64,000 bases of DNA from Jeotgalibacillus campisalis (GCF_000829515.1 NZ_JXRR01000013.1:81981-145980); one strand, 5' to 3'; counted from the first letter of the stretch, positions 1 to 8,946 are shown. Numbers and translations: made by a program. Notes: a model not told the origin generated them from the letters alone.

Positions 1-494
1 AGCTCATTGATACATTCTGGGTGTACGTCCTTCCGGGAATGGTAAATGCTTTCAACATCATTATCGTCCGTTCGTTTATGGATGGACTGCCGTTTGCTTT
101 ACAGGAATCAGCCAAGATGGATGGCGCCAATGATTTTGCTATTTTCTGGCGGATCATCCTGCCGTTATGTACACCGGTACTCGCAACAATCGCACTTTTT
201 ATCGCAGTAGGCCAGTGGAATTCATGGTTTGACACTTACTTATACAATAGTTCCAATCCGAGTTTAACTACCCTGCAGTTTGAATTAATGAAAATACTGC
301 AAAATACCACAATGGGTTCTACAGATGCCAATGCATTTCGCGATGCTCAGGGGCAGGAGGCAGCCTCTTCTGTGTCACCGGAATCGATTAAAATGGCAAT
401 CTCTATGGTTACTATTATACCGATTTTGCTGGTTTATCCATTTTTGCAGCGGTTTTTTGTGCAAGGTATGACGCTTGGAGCAGTAAAAAGCTAA
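1..494 (+). CDS. Carbohydrate ABC transporter permease, 3' part
   Basis: This is the C-terminal part of an inner-membrane permease of the binding-protein-dependent sugar importer family (LplC/YtcP type). The frame is open from the first base, so the 5' end lies outside the window. The EAA loop that docks on the ATPase is visible as ESAKMDGAN followed by WRIILP, with hydrophobic segments on either side and a last membrane segment before the end (QRFFVQGMTLGAVKS). The C-terminus with QGMTLGAVK is typical of LplC-like permeases. The gene for the lipoprotein binding protein starts 21 bases downstream, so both are probably one operon. No ATPase gene is visible; such systems often share one encoded elsewhere. 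The substrate is unknown, probably an oligosaccharide. Confidence 0.9.
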   Translation, partial: LIDTFWVYVLPGMVNAFNIIIVRSFMDGLPFALQESAKMDGANDFAIFWRIILPLCTPVLATIALFIAVGQWNSWFDTYLYNSSNPSLTTLQFELMKILQNTTMGSTDANAFRDAQGQEAASSVSPESIKMAISMVTIIPILLVYPFLQRFFVQGMTLGAVKS

Positions 495-515
495 ATAGAT
501 AAAGGGGAGAAATCG

Positions 516-2171
516 ATGAAAACAAAATGGAGAAAAGCAAGTGCTGTGATCATGATGGGAACGATGCTTACAGTGGCGGGCTGTCAAAGTGACAATGCAG
601 CGACAAAAGAAGAAACAACCGGCCCAGTCACGTTTTCACTCTTTAGTGCGGATCCTCATTCCCAGTGGGACAACATGGAAAGCCCGGTCAGTCAGAAGGT
701 AAAAGAGACAACAGAAGTCACGATAGAGCCGGAATTTGACGTTGGAGGCGGAGAACAGAAGATTCCTCTCATGATCGCAAGCGGTGAATATCCGGATTTG
801 ATTCTGCCAAAAGGGAATGCAGGCAAACTAGTAGACGCGGGTGCGCTCATTGATTTAACAGATCTGATTGAAGAGCATGCTCCGAATCTGAAAAAAGTAT
901 ATGGTGATTATTTCAACCGCTTAAAATGGAGCGGAGAAGACGAATCTATTTATATTTTGCCTACTTCACGAGTGGATCATACCTACTGGGCCCCGGGCAA
1001 TGGCTTTATGCTGCAGCATGATGTAGTAAAACAGCTGGGTTATCCGGAAATTCGAACAGTAGATGATTTTGAGAATGCAATCAGGGAGTACAAGGAAAAG
1101 AACCCAACCATTGACGGACAGCCGACCATCGGGTTGTCGTTGCTGGCCGACGACTGGAGAATTATGATTTCAACCACGAATCCGGCTTTTTACGCGACAG
1201 GTGCTCCGGATGACGGCGAATTTTATATTGATCCCGAGACATATGAAGCGACCATGCATTACCGCCGTCCTGAAGAAAAAGCATACTTTAAATGGCTGAA
1301 CCATATGAACGCTGAAGGTCTGCTGGATCAGGAGAGCTTTGTTCAGAAGTATGATCAATATTTGGCGAAAATATCCTCTGGCCGTGTATTGGGCTTAATC
1401 GATACAGACTGGGAAGTAGGAGACGCACAGCGTGCACTCCGTGAAGCAGGTAAAACAGAGAGAATGCATGGCATGTATCCGGTCACATTAACAGAAGAAT
1501 ATAAACATCCGAATTTCCAGGATACCGGTTATCTTGGAGGCTGGGGAATCGGAATCACGACAGAGTGTGAAGACCCGGTGAGAGCAATTAAATTTTTGGA
1601 TTACCTGGCATCTGAGGAAGGTCAAATTCTTCAAAACTGGGGAATCGAAGGTGAACATTATACAATTGAAGACGGAAAACGTGTCATTTCTGATGAAGAG
1701 ATGAACGAGCGCAATAACAATGCCAACTATGTGAAAAATACCGGCATTGGGGTATTAAGCGGTTTTGCTCCCTTATATGGAGATGGTGTAACGGATTCAA
1801 CAGGGCAGACCTATTCGATTGCCAGTCCGGATCAAATCATTAACGCGTATACCGATACAGAAAAAGAAGTACTATCCAACTACAATGTAGAAATGTGGAA
1901 AGACCTATATCCTCAAAAAGAAGAATTCCCGGTAAAACCATGGGGAGCAGCCTACAACATGCAGGTTGAGGCAGGTACCGATCTTGAACTGATCATGCAA
2001 AAATCTCTGGATGTTGTGAAAAAACGTATACCTGAAGCCATTCTGGCAGATCCGTCTGAGTTTGACGATGTATGGGACAGTTTCATGGCTGACCTGGAAA
2101 GTGCAGGCGTTGAACAGGCAGAGGCAGATTACACAGAAATGATTAAGGATCGACTGGAGCTTTGGGAGTAA
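516..2171 (+). CDS. Extracellular solute-binding lipoprotein (LplA-like)
   Basis: This 551-aa substrate-binding lipoprotein belongs to a carbohydrate ABC importer. A lipoprotein signal sits at residues 1-23 with lipobox TVAGC, so the mature protein should start at a diacylated Cys anchored outside the membrane. The body has the two-lobed family-1 binding-protein pattern, including the conserved early segment with IASGEYPDLILPKGN, and its length is normal for LplA/YtcQ proteins. It has a good ribosome binding site (AAAGGGGAG) and follows the permease by 21 bases; a strong terminator follows. The ligand cannot be told from sequence. Confidence 0.9.
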   Translation: MKTKWRKASAVIMMGTMLTVAGCQSDNAATKEETTGPVTFSLFSADPHSQWDNMESPVSQKVKETTEVTIEPEFDVGGGEQKIPLMIASGEYPDLILPKGNAGKLVDAGALIDLTDLIEEHAPNLKKVYGDYFNRLKWSGEDESIYILPTSRVDHTYWAPGNGFMLQHDVVKQLGYPEIRTVDDFENAIREYKEKNPTIDGQPTIGLSLLADDWRIMISTTNPAFYATGAPDDGEFYIDPETYEATMHYRRPEEKAYFKWLNHMNAEGLLDQESFVQKYDQYLAKISSGRVLGLIDTDWEVGDAQRALREAGKTERMHGMYPVTLTEEYKHPNFQDTGYLGGWGIGITTECEDPVRAIKFLDYLASEEGQILQNWGIEGEHYTIEDGKRVISDEEMNERNNNANYVKNTGIGVLSGFAPLYGDGVTDSTGQTYSIASPDQIINAYTDTEKEVLSNYNVEMWKDLYPQKEEFPVKPWGAAYNMQVEAGTDLELIMQKSLDVVKKRIPEAILADPSEFDDVWDSFMADLESAGVEQAEADYTEMIKDRLELWE

Positions 2172-2190
2172 CAGAGATATTAAGTGAAAA

Positions 2191-2226
2191 AAGACATTGG
2201 AAGTCAATTCTTCCAATGTCTTTTTA
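2191..2226 (+). terminator. Rho-independent terminator after the ABC binding-protein gene
   Basis: A perfect 10-bp stem (GACATTGGAA with TTCCAATGTC) closes a short loop and is followed by TTTTT. It lies about 20 bases after the stop codon and ends the sugar-importer operon. Confidence 0.9.
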
Positions 2227-2344
2227 TGTCTCTATTAAAAGGAAAAATCGTTCCATAACTCATTGAAAAACACATTATTTATAAAATCTCCGTTGTGCAG
2301 GGCTCGTTAAACTATAATCAAGTTAGAATTGCGTCACTCAGTTA

Positions 2345-2587
2345 TTACGGCCGCTCAAGAACAGAAGCGAGCATACGGTGGACAACTTCATGGTCTCTCT
2401 GATCGTTAAGAAGGTAATCTTTGCCGGGTAAAGTGTACCATTCCTTGGCACCTGCATATGTAATTTTGAGTGAGAGCATACCGCTGTCATCACAGGTAGT
2501 AAGAAGCTCAAGCTCTCCGCTGATAACGCCGACTTCAGTCGTCATGACTCCGTGTGTTGCAGTGAAAGTGGTAGACTTTTTTTCCAT
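2345..2587 (-). CDS. Small hypothetical protein (80 aa)
   Basis: This is an 80-aa soluble protein of unknown function. It has a strong ribosome binding site (AAGGAGGAG) 10 bases before its ATG and normal codon use. The sequence is moderately acidic, with no membrane segment or signal peptide; it starts MEKKSTTFTATHG and contains one aromatic cluster (KEWYTLPGK). It lies 36 bases downstream of the secreted nuclease gene on the same strand, so the two may be co-transcribed. I do not recognise the family. A cytoplasmic inhibitor of the nuclease is one speculation, but nothing in the sequence shows it. Confidence 0.7.
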   Translation of the reverse strand: MEKKSTTFTATHGVMTTEVGVISGELELLTTCDDSGMLSLKITYAGAKEWYTLPGKDYLLNDQRDHEVVHRMLASVLERP

Positions 2588-2623
2588 TTGTGAGTCTCCT
2601 CCTTGTTTAAAATGACTTAAAGA

Positions 2624-3256
2624 TTAGTATGAGCAGGTGTTAAGCATCGTTTGCAGAGAAGTTTTCTCAGAAGCCTGCAGGCTCAGGTTCCACGTATGTT
2701 TTGTATTAATCCACCATTTAGCATATCCGCAATGTGCACTATAGCGCGGCGGCTGCCATGTTGAAGGGTCCTGGTCACCTTTAGAACGGTTAACACTGGC
2801 AGTTACGGCAATCAGATGTGGGCCGCTTAAATCATTTGCAAATGCTCTGCGCTGTGATTCTGTCCAGCTGCTTGCGCCTGAACGCCACGCTTCGGCTAAG
2901 GGAACGACATGATCCACATCAAGTTCAGATGGCGAGTAAACGACTACACCGTCAAAATAGCTGTACCATTTGCCAGATGTGACAGGACAGTTTCCACTGA
3001 AATAATCAGCATCACGCTGAAGAACGATTTGGCGGGTGTCACAGCCGCTGCCCTGACCGATCCAATGTGGAAATTCATCCCGTGAGTAGCCGGCCATCGA
3101 GCTTTCCGATTTTACCGTTAAGGAATTTAGTTGTGATTGAGCGGCCGATTTGGATGGCGTGTCAGGCAGAAAGGCCGAAGCGGGCTGCGCATCAAATTGA
3201 AAAGCAGCAAGGGATAAAAGTAAGGCAAAAACAAATAATAGTGGTTTTTTAAACAA
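2624..3256 (-). CDS. Secreted HNH endonuclease family protein
   Basis: This 210-aa exported nuclease belongs to the GmrSD/DUF1524-like HNH group. Residues 1-28 form a Sec signal peptide (KK, a hydrophobic core, then a QPASA cleavage site). The HNH core is visible as ELDVDHVVPLAEAW, then NRSKGDQDPSTWQPP; these supply the metal-binding His and the Asn of the beta-beta-alpha-metal fold. Four Cys residues in the mature part could form disulfides outside the cell. The start is TTG: GGAGG lies 6 bases upstream of it, and no ATG is placed as well. The likely role is extracellular DNA degradation for nutrients or biofilm remodelling; this is inferred from the fold and export signal. Confidence 0.8.
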   Translation of the reverse strand: MFKKPLLFVFALLLSLAAFQFDAQPASAFLPDTPSKSAAQSQLNSLTVKSESSMAGYSRDEFPHWIGQGSGCDTRQIVLQRDADYFSGNCPVTSGKWYSYFDGVVVYSPSELDVDHVVPLAEAWRSGASSWTESQRRAFANDLSGPHLIAVTASVNRSKGDQDPSTWQPPRYSAHCGYAKWWINTKHTWNLSLQASEKTSLQTMLNTCSY

Positions 3257-3291
3257 AGAAATGCCTCCTATATGTAATTTTTTATATTGAC

Positions 3292-3317
3292 ATTTCGTTC
3301 ATGTTGATAAACGAAAT
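3292..3317. promoter_or_regulatory. Inverted repeat upstream of the nuclease gene
   Basis: Perfect 8-bp arms (ATTTCGTT and AACGAAAT) are separated by 10 bases, 36 bases upstream of the TTG start of the secreted nuclease. The placement, next to an AT-rich likely promoter, fits an operator for a dimeric regulator. No known box was matched, so the regulator is unknown. Confidence 0.4.
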
Positions 3318-3731
3318 ATTAATAATTAGGTGAGGGCGTAAAGCAATTTGTTCATCTTTAAAATTCCGGTTAGCGGAGGCATTTCTGTAATGCAGACAGC
3401 TGAATAATGGCGGGGCTGCTAGTTGCTATGATAGGGGATAATGAAAACATATAACAAGTTAATAATTTGTAAATGACCAAATCATAGAGAGGTCTCTTTG
3501 ATGAATGAAAAGGTCAAAAAGATAGGGAATTCTCTTTTAAAGAAACTTCATTAGATAGAAAGGCAGACTCTTTAAAGATTTATTTGGTTTTTCAATGTGA
3601 AATTTTACCTGGACTAAAAGACTGTCAGAGGTCCTGCCAGCGCTTTACTAAAACTTAATAAGAAAATATTGAATTCATTTGGCAAAATAAAGCTTTCACC
3701 ATTCCATAGAGACTTTTTTCAACCCTGCACA
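3318..3731. other. Intergenic stretch without a supported gene
   Basis: About 410 AT-rich bases lie between the nuclease promoter region and the terminator of the racemase cassette. The only ORF with an upstream purine stretch encodes about 17 residues starting MNEKVKKIG near 3501, which is too short to call. I see no RNA gene or repeat here. Confidence 0.5.
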
Positions 3732-3779
3732 ACAAAAAAAATGGCCAGTCTGTTGAACAGGTCTCAACTTAGACGGCCG
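3732..3779 (-). terminator. Terminator of the DUF1611-racemase operon (minus strand)
   Basis: Read on the minus strand, GGCCGTCT pairs with AGAC-T-GGCC, with an inner GTTGA/TCAAC stem, followed by a run of eight T. It lies 17 bases after the racemase stop. Confidence 0.8.
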
Positions 3780-3795
3780 TAAGTAGTGTATTTTT

Positions 3796-4896
3796 TTAGA
3801 TATATTCTTTAGCTACAGCAGCAGACGTCATGATTGACAGCAGCGCCCCGTAGTTCACGGAAAAAGCTACCGCATCTCCAACCTGCAACTCAACATTTTT
3901 CGCATTGAGAACAGTGTGGTCGCTGCTGGATCCAATAATGTTCAGATCCAATAAAGGAGTCAGTCCGGAAACTAAGACATCCTGGAATCCAACGCCAAGA
4001 ATACAACGCCGGATATCACCCATTTCGTCAAAGGAAGGGTATAATCCCAATACGTTTTGTGCGATTTGTCCATAGGGGACAGAAGGTTTTATTTTTGATT
4101 CAATGACTTCTGAGTAAAATGTAAAAGCATCTGTGTACAAACCAGGAATAGGTTCACGGGAAAGGGTTTCACGTCCAAGAAGGATCGATTCTCCAATACG
4201 TAAATGATTAATTTCACCCATTTCTTCACTAGATGAAAACCAATTGTAATTGGCAGAATTGCCTCCTGAAACAATCGGCAATGGCAGCGCATATTGCTTT
4301 CTGATTGCAATTGCCAGGGTAGAGAGTGTTTTCATTTTTTCAGTATCCGGCTTCACTCCTCCGAAACAGGCGAAATTAGCTCCAATTCCAACTAACTCGA
4401 TCCCGGACATCTGAGTAATCTGAGGAATATAGTGATCTAGCTGGTCTGGCATAACCCCTTCACGCAAATCCCCAAGTTCAATCATGAGAATGATTTTCTT
4501 TACAGTATTTCTTACAATAGCACACTGAGAGAGTCGCTCAATCACTGTGAGCTCAGTCTGCATACTGATATCTGCATACTCTGCAACTGCCTCAATTTGA
4601 CTTAGGGCGGGCGTTCTCAATAAAACAAACTCAGCTTGTACACCTGCGTCTTTCATTTGTTTTATATTTTCGATCTTTGAATCCCCTAATTGCCCAATCC
4701 CATTGTCAGTCAGCATATTGGCAATTTCTAAGCTGCCGCAGACGCCTTTTGTAACAGCCATTACATTAATGCCTTTTACTCCATACATCGCATTTATTTT
4801 CCTGGCGTTATGAGAGATTTTTGAAAGGTTAATTTCCATTTTCGGCAATGAATGATTGAAGTGTGTCTCAACAAATGGCTGATTGGCTGCATTCAC
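3796..4896 (-). CDS. Alanine/ornithine racemase-family PLP enzyme
   Basis: This 366-aa fold-type III PLP enzyme is related to alanine racemase and to the ornithine racemase/YhfX group. The Schiff-base Lys is recognisable at about residue 50 in the motif MAVTKGVCG. Downstream are the barrel motifs HLRIGESILLGRE and the beta-domain C-terminus typical of the group. The family interconverts L- and D-amino acids; the substrate here is not shown. The start is a GTG that overlaps the stop of the upstream DUF1611 gene (GTGA), which implies translational coupling. An internal ATG at MEINLSKISHN is a possible alternative start. The pairing with a DUF1611 protein suggests a D-amino-acid catabolic or recycling cassette. 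Confidence 0.85.
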   Translation of the reverse strand: MNAANQPFVETHFNHSLPKMEINLSKISHNARKINAMYGVKGINVMAVTKGVCGSLEIANMLTDNGIGQLGDSKIENIKQMKDAGVQAEFVLLRTPALSQIEAVAEYADISMQTELTVIERLSQCAIVRNTVKKIILMIELGDLREGVMPDQLDHYIPQITQMSGIELVGIGANFACFGGVKPDTEKMKTLSTLAIAIRKQYALPLPIVSGGNSANYNWFSSSEEMGEINHLRIGESILLGRETLSREPIPGLYTDAFTFYSEVIESKIKPSVPYGQIAQNVLGLYPSFDEMGDIRRCILGVGFQDVLVSGLTPLLDLNIIGSSSDHTVLNAKNVELQVGDAVAFSVNYGALLSIMTSAAVAKEYI

Positions 4897-5975
4897 CTAA
4901 CGAGCGTTTTCTTGTGTGACAATGACGGAAAGGCGGTTAAGATGCTTTGAACAAGCTTATCGCAGCCATGCTTAAGAACGTCCGTTGTCGGAAGCCCAAG
5001 TTCCTTTTCATATCTATCAACCGTTTGATCTATTTGAGGGTCCGTCATATTTTCATGGTTAATGGTAATGGCAACAACTTTTGAATGGGAGAAATTTTCG
5101 ATTAATTCAATTTCACTTTTTACTGTTGGCATTTTCATAAAAGGAAAGTCTCCTAGGTTTACGCGCATTGGCGGGTGCTGAACGATGACAGCGCCTGGTC
5201 TTGCCCCTTTTAAAATACCAGATGAGCTGATATAAGCAGGATGACTAAGAGCGCCTTGCCCTTCGACAATAATGATGTCAGGATGCTCTGTGTTATACGC
5301 TTTCATTATTTGGTTTTCAATTTCACCCGTTATATATTGAGAGGGCAGCGCATCAACAGCAGCTCCATAGGCAGCACCCTGGAGTAGTCCTGTTTGGCCT
5401 GTTGCGATAAAGGCTGCAGAGAAACCGGCTTTTTCAAGAGCTGCCTGAAGTAAAACGGCAGTTGTTCTTTTGCCTACTGCACTATCCGTTCCAAGTACAG
5501 CTACGACTGGTGTCTCAATTGATAAAATTTGTCCGGAAAATAAATGAAGATCCTTTTTTAAAGGTGGTTTTCGCACATCAACAATTGTCACGCTGTACTG
5601 ATCAGCGTATTGCATAAATTCCTTATCTTCTGCTAAGAATTCATGCAGCGGATTAATAATATTCATGCCCAGCTTCATCGCTTGAAATAATAGCTCGCGT
5701 TCTTCTGATTTAAGAAATGCTTCAGCAGGCGCAATCCCGTAGATAAAATCTGTTGGCATTTTCTCCAGACGTTCAATCGCTTGCTCTAGACTGTTGAATA
5801 CCGGAATCCCGTTTTTGCCTTCGTCAAGTACCTCGCCTGCGTCCAAACCTGCTTTCGTGCTGTCAATTACGCCAGTAATATCATATTTTCCTGACTGACG
5901 AATTAATCCATTAGCGGTTTTTCCATCCATTTTACCAAAATTGTTTTCACAATATATTAATGCTGTATTCTTCAA
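4893..5975 (-). CDS. DUF1611 family P-loop protein (DgcN-like)
   Basis: This 360-aa cytoplasmic DUF1611 protein has an N-terminal Rossmann-like domain (residues 1-140) and a C-terminal P-loop domain. A Walker A motif GTDSAVGKRT lies at residues 162-171, and IIIVEGQGALSHP forms the following conserved patch. From family knowledge, the DUF1611 member DgcN has been reported as a D-glutamate N-acetyltransferase that works with a racemase/epimerase in D-glutamate breakdown. Whether this protein does the same is inference. The start is TTG with AGGAGG 7 bases upstream. It overlaps the racemase gene by four bases and is preceded by a promoter and a terminator-like leader hairpin. Confidence 0.85.
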   Translation of the reverse strand: MKNTALIYCENNFGKMDGKTANGLIRQSGKYDITGVIDSTKAGLDAGEVLDEGKNGIPVFNSLEQAIERLEKMPTDFIYGIAPAEAFLKSEERELLFQAMKLGMNIINPLHEFLAEDKEFMQYADQYSVTIVDVRKPPLKKDLHLFSGQILSIETPVVAVLGTDSAVGKRTTAVLLQAALEKAGFSAAFIATGQTGLLQGAAYGAAVDALPSQYITGEIENQIMKAYNTEHPDIIIVEGQGALSHPAYISSSGILKGARPGAVIVQHPPMRVNLGDFPFMKMPTVKSEIELIENFSHSKVVAITINHENMTDPQIDQTVDRYEKELGLPTTDVLKHGCDKLVQSILTAFPSLSHKKTLVR

Positions 5976-6005
5976 TTAGTGTTCCTCCTATAATTAATTG
6001 TACAT

Positions 6006-6067
6006 AAAAAAACACCTTACCCATTTAGACGAATTGAACAGAGGTCAGTGATCTAAAAGGGAAAGGT
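6006..6067 (-). promoter_or_regulatory. Terminator-like hairpin in the 5' leader of the DUF1611 operon
   Basis: On the minus strand ACCTT-t-CCC-t-TTTAGA pairs with TCTAAA-t-GGG-t-AAGGT, 14 base pairs with two T-T mismatches, and is followed directly by GTTTTTTTA. It starts about 12 bases after the predicted transcription start and ends about 20 bases before the ribosome binding site. No gene lies upstream on this strand for it to terminate. The arrangement fits transcription attenuation. No T-box sequence (AGGGTGG type) or known riboswitch core was found, so the signal is unknown. Confidence 0.55.
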
Positions 6068-6085
6068 ATTGTCTTTGTATTCTTT

Positions 6086-6113
6086 ATTATAGCACAGTTT
6101 CCAATTCTTTGAA
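6086..6113 (-). promoter_or_regulatory. Predicted sigma-A promoter for the DUF1611 operon
   Basis: On the minus strand a TTCAAA -35 element and a perfect TATAAT -10 element are 16 bases apart. The start point would be near 6079, just ahead of the leader hairpin. Confidence 0.6.
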
Positions 6114-6321
6114 TTTATTCTTCTTTAGTAATTCCTTCCTAGGCGCTTTTTAGCTTAATTTAAAAAAATATATTTTAAGATTAATAGCAGCTTTTAATTA
6201 TGCTTTACAAAGGAAAGATAGTTAATTAATAATGACTATTGAAATCTATATGTGATATTTCGTGCTAGTATGTTACTAACAATAGCGGTTTGTTCTGATC
6301 GGCTTTAGATTAGTTGAGTGC

Positions 6322-6498
6322 GTGTACAATATCGATTCGAGGGGACTGAGAACAACCGTCTGCGGTACGGATGGCTTCAGCGATTTAGTATTTGTTTTAA
6401 GCACCGTTTGGACGCTGGTCATGTACACCGTTGTTCCACTTGTTCTACCCATCATTCTTGTGTTTTTTGCTTCGAGAAGCAAGAGAGCAAAAAAATAG
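6322..6498 (+). CDS. Possible small membrane protein (58 aa)
   Basis: A GTG-initiated frame encodes a peptide with a soluble N-terminal third, one long hydrophobic stretch (roughly residues 20-48, including VVPLVLPIILVFF) and a basic end SRSKRAKK. This has the normal shape of a small membrane protein with a positive-inside tail. There is no convincing ribosome binding site, and the frame remains open upstream to 6286, so it may be a decayed remnant. It lies alone between the DUF1611 promoter and fbp. I do not recognise it. Confidence 0.3.
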   Translation: MYNIDSRGLRTTVCGTDGFSDLVFVLSTVWTLVMYTVVPLVLPIILVFFASRSKRAKK

Positions 6499-6676
6499 AA
6501 TCACTTATTTCTACCTGAACCTTATCTCGCTTTCTATTATTCCACTCAAAATTTTCATGAGGAAATGTGACGGGAGTGGTAAGATGGAAGAGGATGGGAT
6601 GGAAAGTTTTTATTATTAAACAAAATTACATAAGAAACCTGATATTGCATGATGAAGCTAAAGGGGGATCATATCT

Positions 6677-8608
6677 GTGGACAAAAAGTACTTAGATTTA
6701 CTGGCGCAAAAATATGATAGTGAAGAAAAAGTCGTGACGGAAATCATTAACTTTGAAGCGATTCTGAATCTGCCGAAGGGTACAGAGCATTTTGTCAGCG
6801 ACTTACATGGGGAGTATCAGGCGTTTCAGCATGTGCTCCGGAATGGCTCTGGAAGAGTGAAAGAAAAAATAAGGGATATTTTCAGCGGGGTCATCTATGA
6901 AAATGAAATTAATGATATGGCGGCGCTTGTGTATTATCCTGAAGAGAAATTACAGATTATTAAAAATAGTTTTGATAATGAACAAGAGCTGAATCGTTGG
7001 TATAAAGAAATGATTGAACGGATGATCAAGCTTATTTCATACGCTTCCTCTAAATATACACGGTCGAAGCTGCGCAAGGCGCTTCCGGATCAGTTTGCGT
7101 ATATTATAGAAGAACTGCTGTATAAAACGGATGAATTCGCAAATAAAGAGCAGTATTATAATAAAATTGTACAGCAGATTATTTCACTTGGACAAGCGGA
7201 TAAATTAATTATCGGGCTAGCCTACAGCACACAGCGGCTTGTTGTTGACCATCTTCATGTAGTGGGGGATATCTATGACCGGGGACCTGAACCGGACAAG
7301 ATTATGGAGGCACTTATAAACTATCATTCTGTTGATATCCAATGGGGCAACCATGATGTGCTCTGGCTTGGTGCTTTTTCAGGGTCTAAGGTTTGTCTTG
7401 CGAACATTATTAGGATTTGCGCCCGTTATGACAACCTGGATATTATTGAGGATGTATACGGCATCAATCTCCGGCCGCTTCTGAATCTGGCAGAAAAATA
7501 TTATGGTGATAATTTGGTCTTCAGGCCAAAGACTCACTCAGATAAAAAAACATCTGACCACGAACGATTGCAAATCACAAAAATTCACCAGGCAATTGCG
7601 ATGATTCAGTTTAAGCTTGAAAGCCCAATCATCAAAAGACGTCCGAATTTTAATATGTCAGGCAGACTCCTGCTTGAAAAGATCGATTACGAGAAAAACG
7701 AAATTTCGATTAGTGGAAAAACGTATCCGCTTGAAAATACCTGTTTTAAAACCATCAATCCAGAGCAGCCGGATGAGCTTTTGGAGGAAGAAAAGCAAGT
7801 GATGGACAAGCTATTATTTTCCGTCCAGCATTCTGAGAAACTCGCCAGACATATGAATTTTCTCATGAAAAAAGGAAGTCTTTATTTAAATTATAATGGC
7901 AACTTATTGATTCACGGCTGTATTCCTTTAGATGAAAAAGGAAATATGGAAAAAATGATCATTGAGGATAAAACCTATGCAGGCCGGGAGCTTCTTGATC
8001 TTTTTGAGCAATGTCTGCGCCGATCGTTTGCTCATCCTGAGGAAACGGATGATCTTGAAACGGACATGGTCTGGTATTTGTGGACCGGAGAGTACTCCTC
8101 TCTTTTTGGCAAGCGTGAAATGACAACCTTTGAACGGTATTTTATTCAAGATAAAGAGACTCATAAAGAAAGAAAAAATCCCTATTACCATTTACGTGAG
8201 CAGGAAGAAACCTGCCGCAGGATTCTTGAGGATTTCGGCCTTAATCCAGATCAAGGGCATATCATTAACGGCCATACTCCTGTAAAGGAAATTGACGGGG
8301 AAAATCCTATCAAAGCAAATGGCAAGATGGTCGTGATCGACGGAGGCTTTTCAAAGGCGTACCAATCAAAAACCGGCATCGCAGGCTATACATTATTGTA
8401 CAATTCTTATGGCATGCAGCTTGTTGCCCACCAGCATTTTAATTCAAAAGAGGACATCTTGATCAATGGCACAGATGTATTGTCGGTAAAAAGGCTGGTG
8501 GATAAAGAATTAAAAAGAAAAAAAGTTATGGAAACTAATGTGGGAGAACAATTATTCCAAAAAGTCACTCTTTTAAACCAATTAATGGAGTATCGATATA
8601 TTAAATAA
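6677..8608 (+). CDS. fbp: Fructose-1,6-bisphosphatase class III
   Basis: This is a 643-aa class III fructose-1,6-bisphosphatase, the gluconeogenic step converting fructose 1,6-bisphosphate to fructose 6-phosphate in the cytoplasm. The family signature is visible: [26 protein letters not shown] and [12 protein letters not shown] are calcineurin-type phosphoesterase metal motifs, and the C-terminal part has [16 protein letters not shown] and [10 protein letters not shown]. The length matches the Bacillus enzyme. The start is GTG with AAAGGGGGA upstream. The gene stands alone. A class I aldolase lies 13 kb away in this window, but nothing links their control. Confidence 0.95.
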   Translation: MDKKYLDLLAQKYDSEEKVVTEIINFEAILNLPKGTEHFVSDLHGEYQAFQHVLRNGSGRVKEKIRDIFSGVIYENEINDMAALVYYPEEKLQIIKNSFDNEQELNRWYKEMIERMIKLISYASSKYTRSKLRKALPDQFAYIIEELLYKTDEFANKEQYYNKIVQQIISLGQADKLIIGLAYSTQRLVVDHLHVVGDIYDRGPEPDKIMEALINYHSVDIQWGNHDVLWLGAFSGSKVCLANIIRICARYDNLDIIEDVYGINLRPLLNLAEKYYGDNLVFRPKTHSDKKTSDHERLQITKIHQAIAMIQFKLESPIIKRRPNFNMSGRLLLEKIDYEKNEISISGKTYPLENTCFKTINPEQPDELLEEEKQVMDKLLFSVQHSEKLARHMNFLMKKGSLYLNYNGNLLIHGCIPLDEKGNMEKMIIEDKTYAGRELLDLFEQCLRRSFAHPEETDDLETDMVWYLWTGEYSSLFGKREMTTFERYFIQDKETHKERKNPYYHLREQEETCRRILEDFGLNPDQGHIINGHTPVKEIDGENPIKANGKMVVIDGGFSKAYQSKTGIAGYTLLYNSYGMQLVAHQHFNSKEDILINGTDVLSVKRLVDKELKRKKVMETNVGEQLFQKVTLLNQLMEYRYIK

Positions 8609-8634
8609 AAGCCTTTATTAGAATGGGGTAACGA

Positions 8635-8874
8635 ATGAATAATCTAACAAAAAAAATAAAAAAATTGTGTTCTAGTGGGCTGGCAGTCACATCGTTACAA
8701 TTAATTTTCTGCAACAACCCAGCTGAAGTACGGTTGTAGAAATTAAGGAAAATGGGTTTTGACGACAATGAAGAAAACGTTGTGGCGCAATTGCTGGACA
8801 ATAAAGAAGGCTGGGTTTATATGTTAACGTACTTAAAAGACTATTTGGAATCTGGAGTTAATTTAAGAGCCTAG
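8635..8874 (+). pseudogene. Small ORF interrupted by a single in-frame TAG
   Basis: An ATG with an upstream purine-rich site opens a frame that reads MNNLTKKIKKLCSSG, continues to AEVRL, hits TAG at 8737-8739, and then runs on in the same frame for 45 more codons to a TAG at 8872-8874. The second half (MGFDDNEENVVAQLLDNK and on) looks like ordinary coding sequence and has its own AAGGA and ATG at 8752, so it could be made alone as a 40-aa protein. Either the gene was broken by one point mutation or the second half is the true gene. I do not recognise the family. It lies just after fbp and before a terminator. Confidence 0.45.
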
Positions 8875-8914
8875 CTGGTAAAGTAACAACGTTCTTAATT
8901 AATAATGTATGAAA

Positions 8915-8946
8915 GCCCTTCTGCTTTTTGGCAGAGGGGCGTTTTT
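8915..8946 (+). terminator. Rho-independent terminator after the fbp region
   Basis: GCCCTTCTGC pairs with GCAGAGGGGC (with G-U pairs) around a short T-rich loop, followed by GTTTTTA. It ends the fbp transcript and the small ORF after it. Confidence 0.85.

Noticed and set aside
5976..6113. T-box riboswitch before the DUF1611 gene
   Set aside because: The leader is too short and the T-box sequence AGGGTGGNACCGCG is absent.
6276..6619. Three overlapping frames around the possible small membrane protein
   Set aside because: They are out-of-frame or antisense and lack hydrophobic or motif content and ribosome binding sites.
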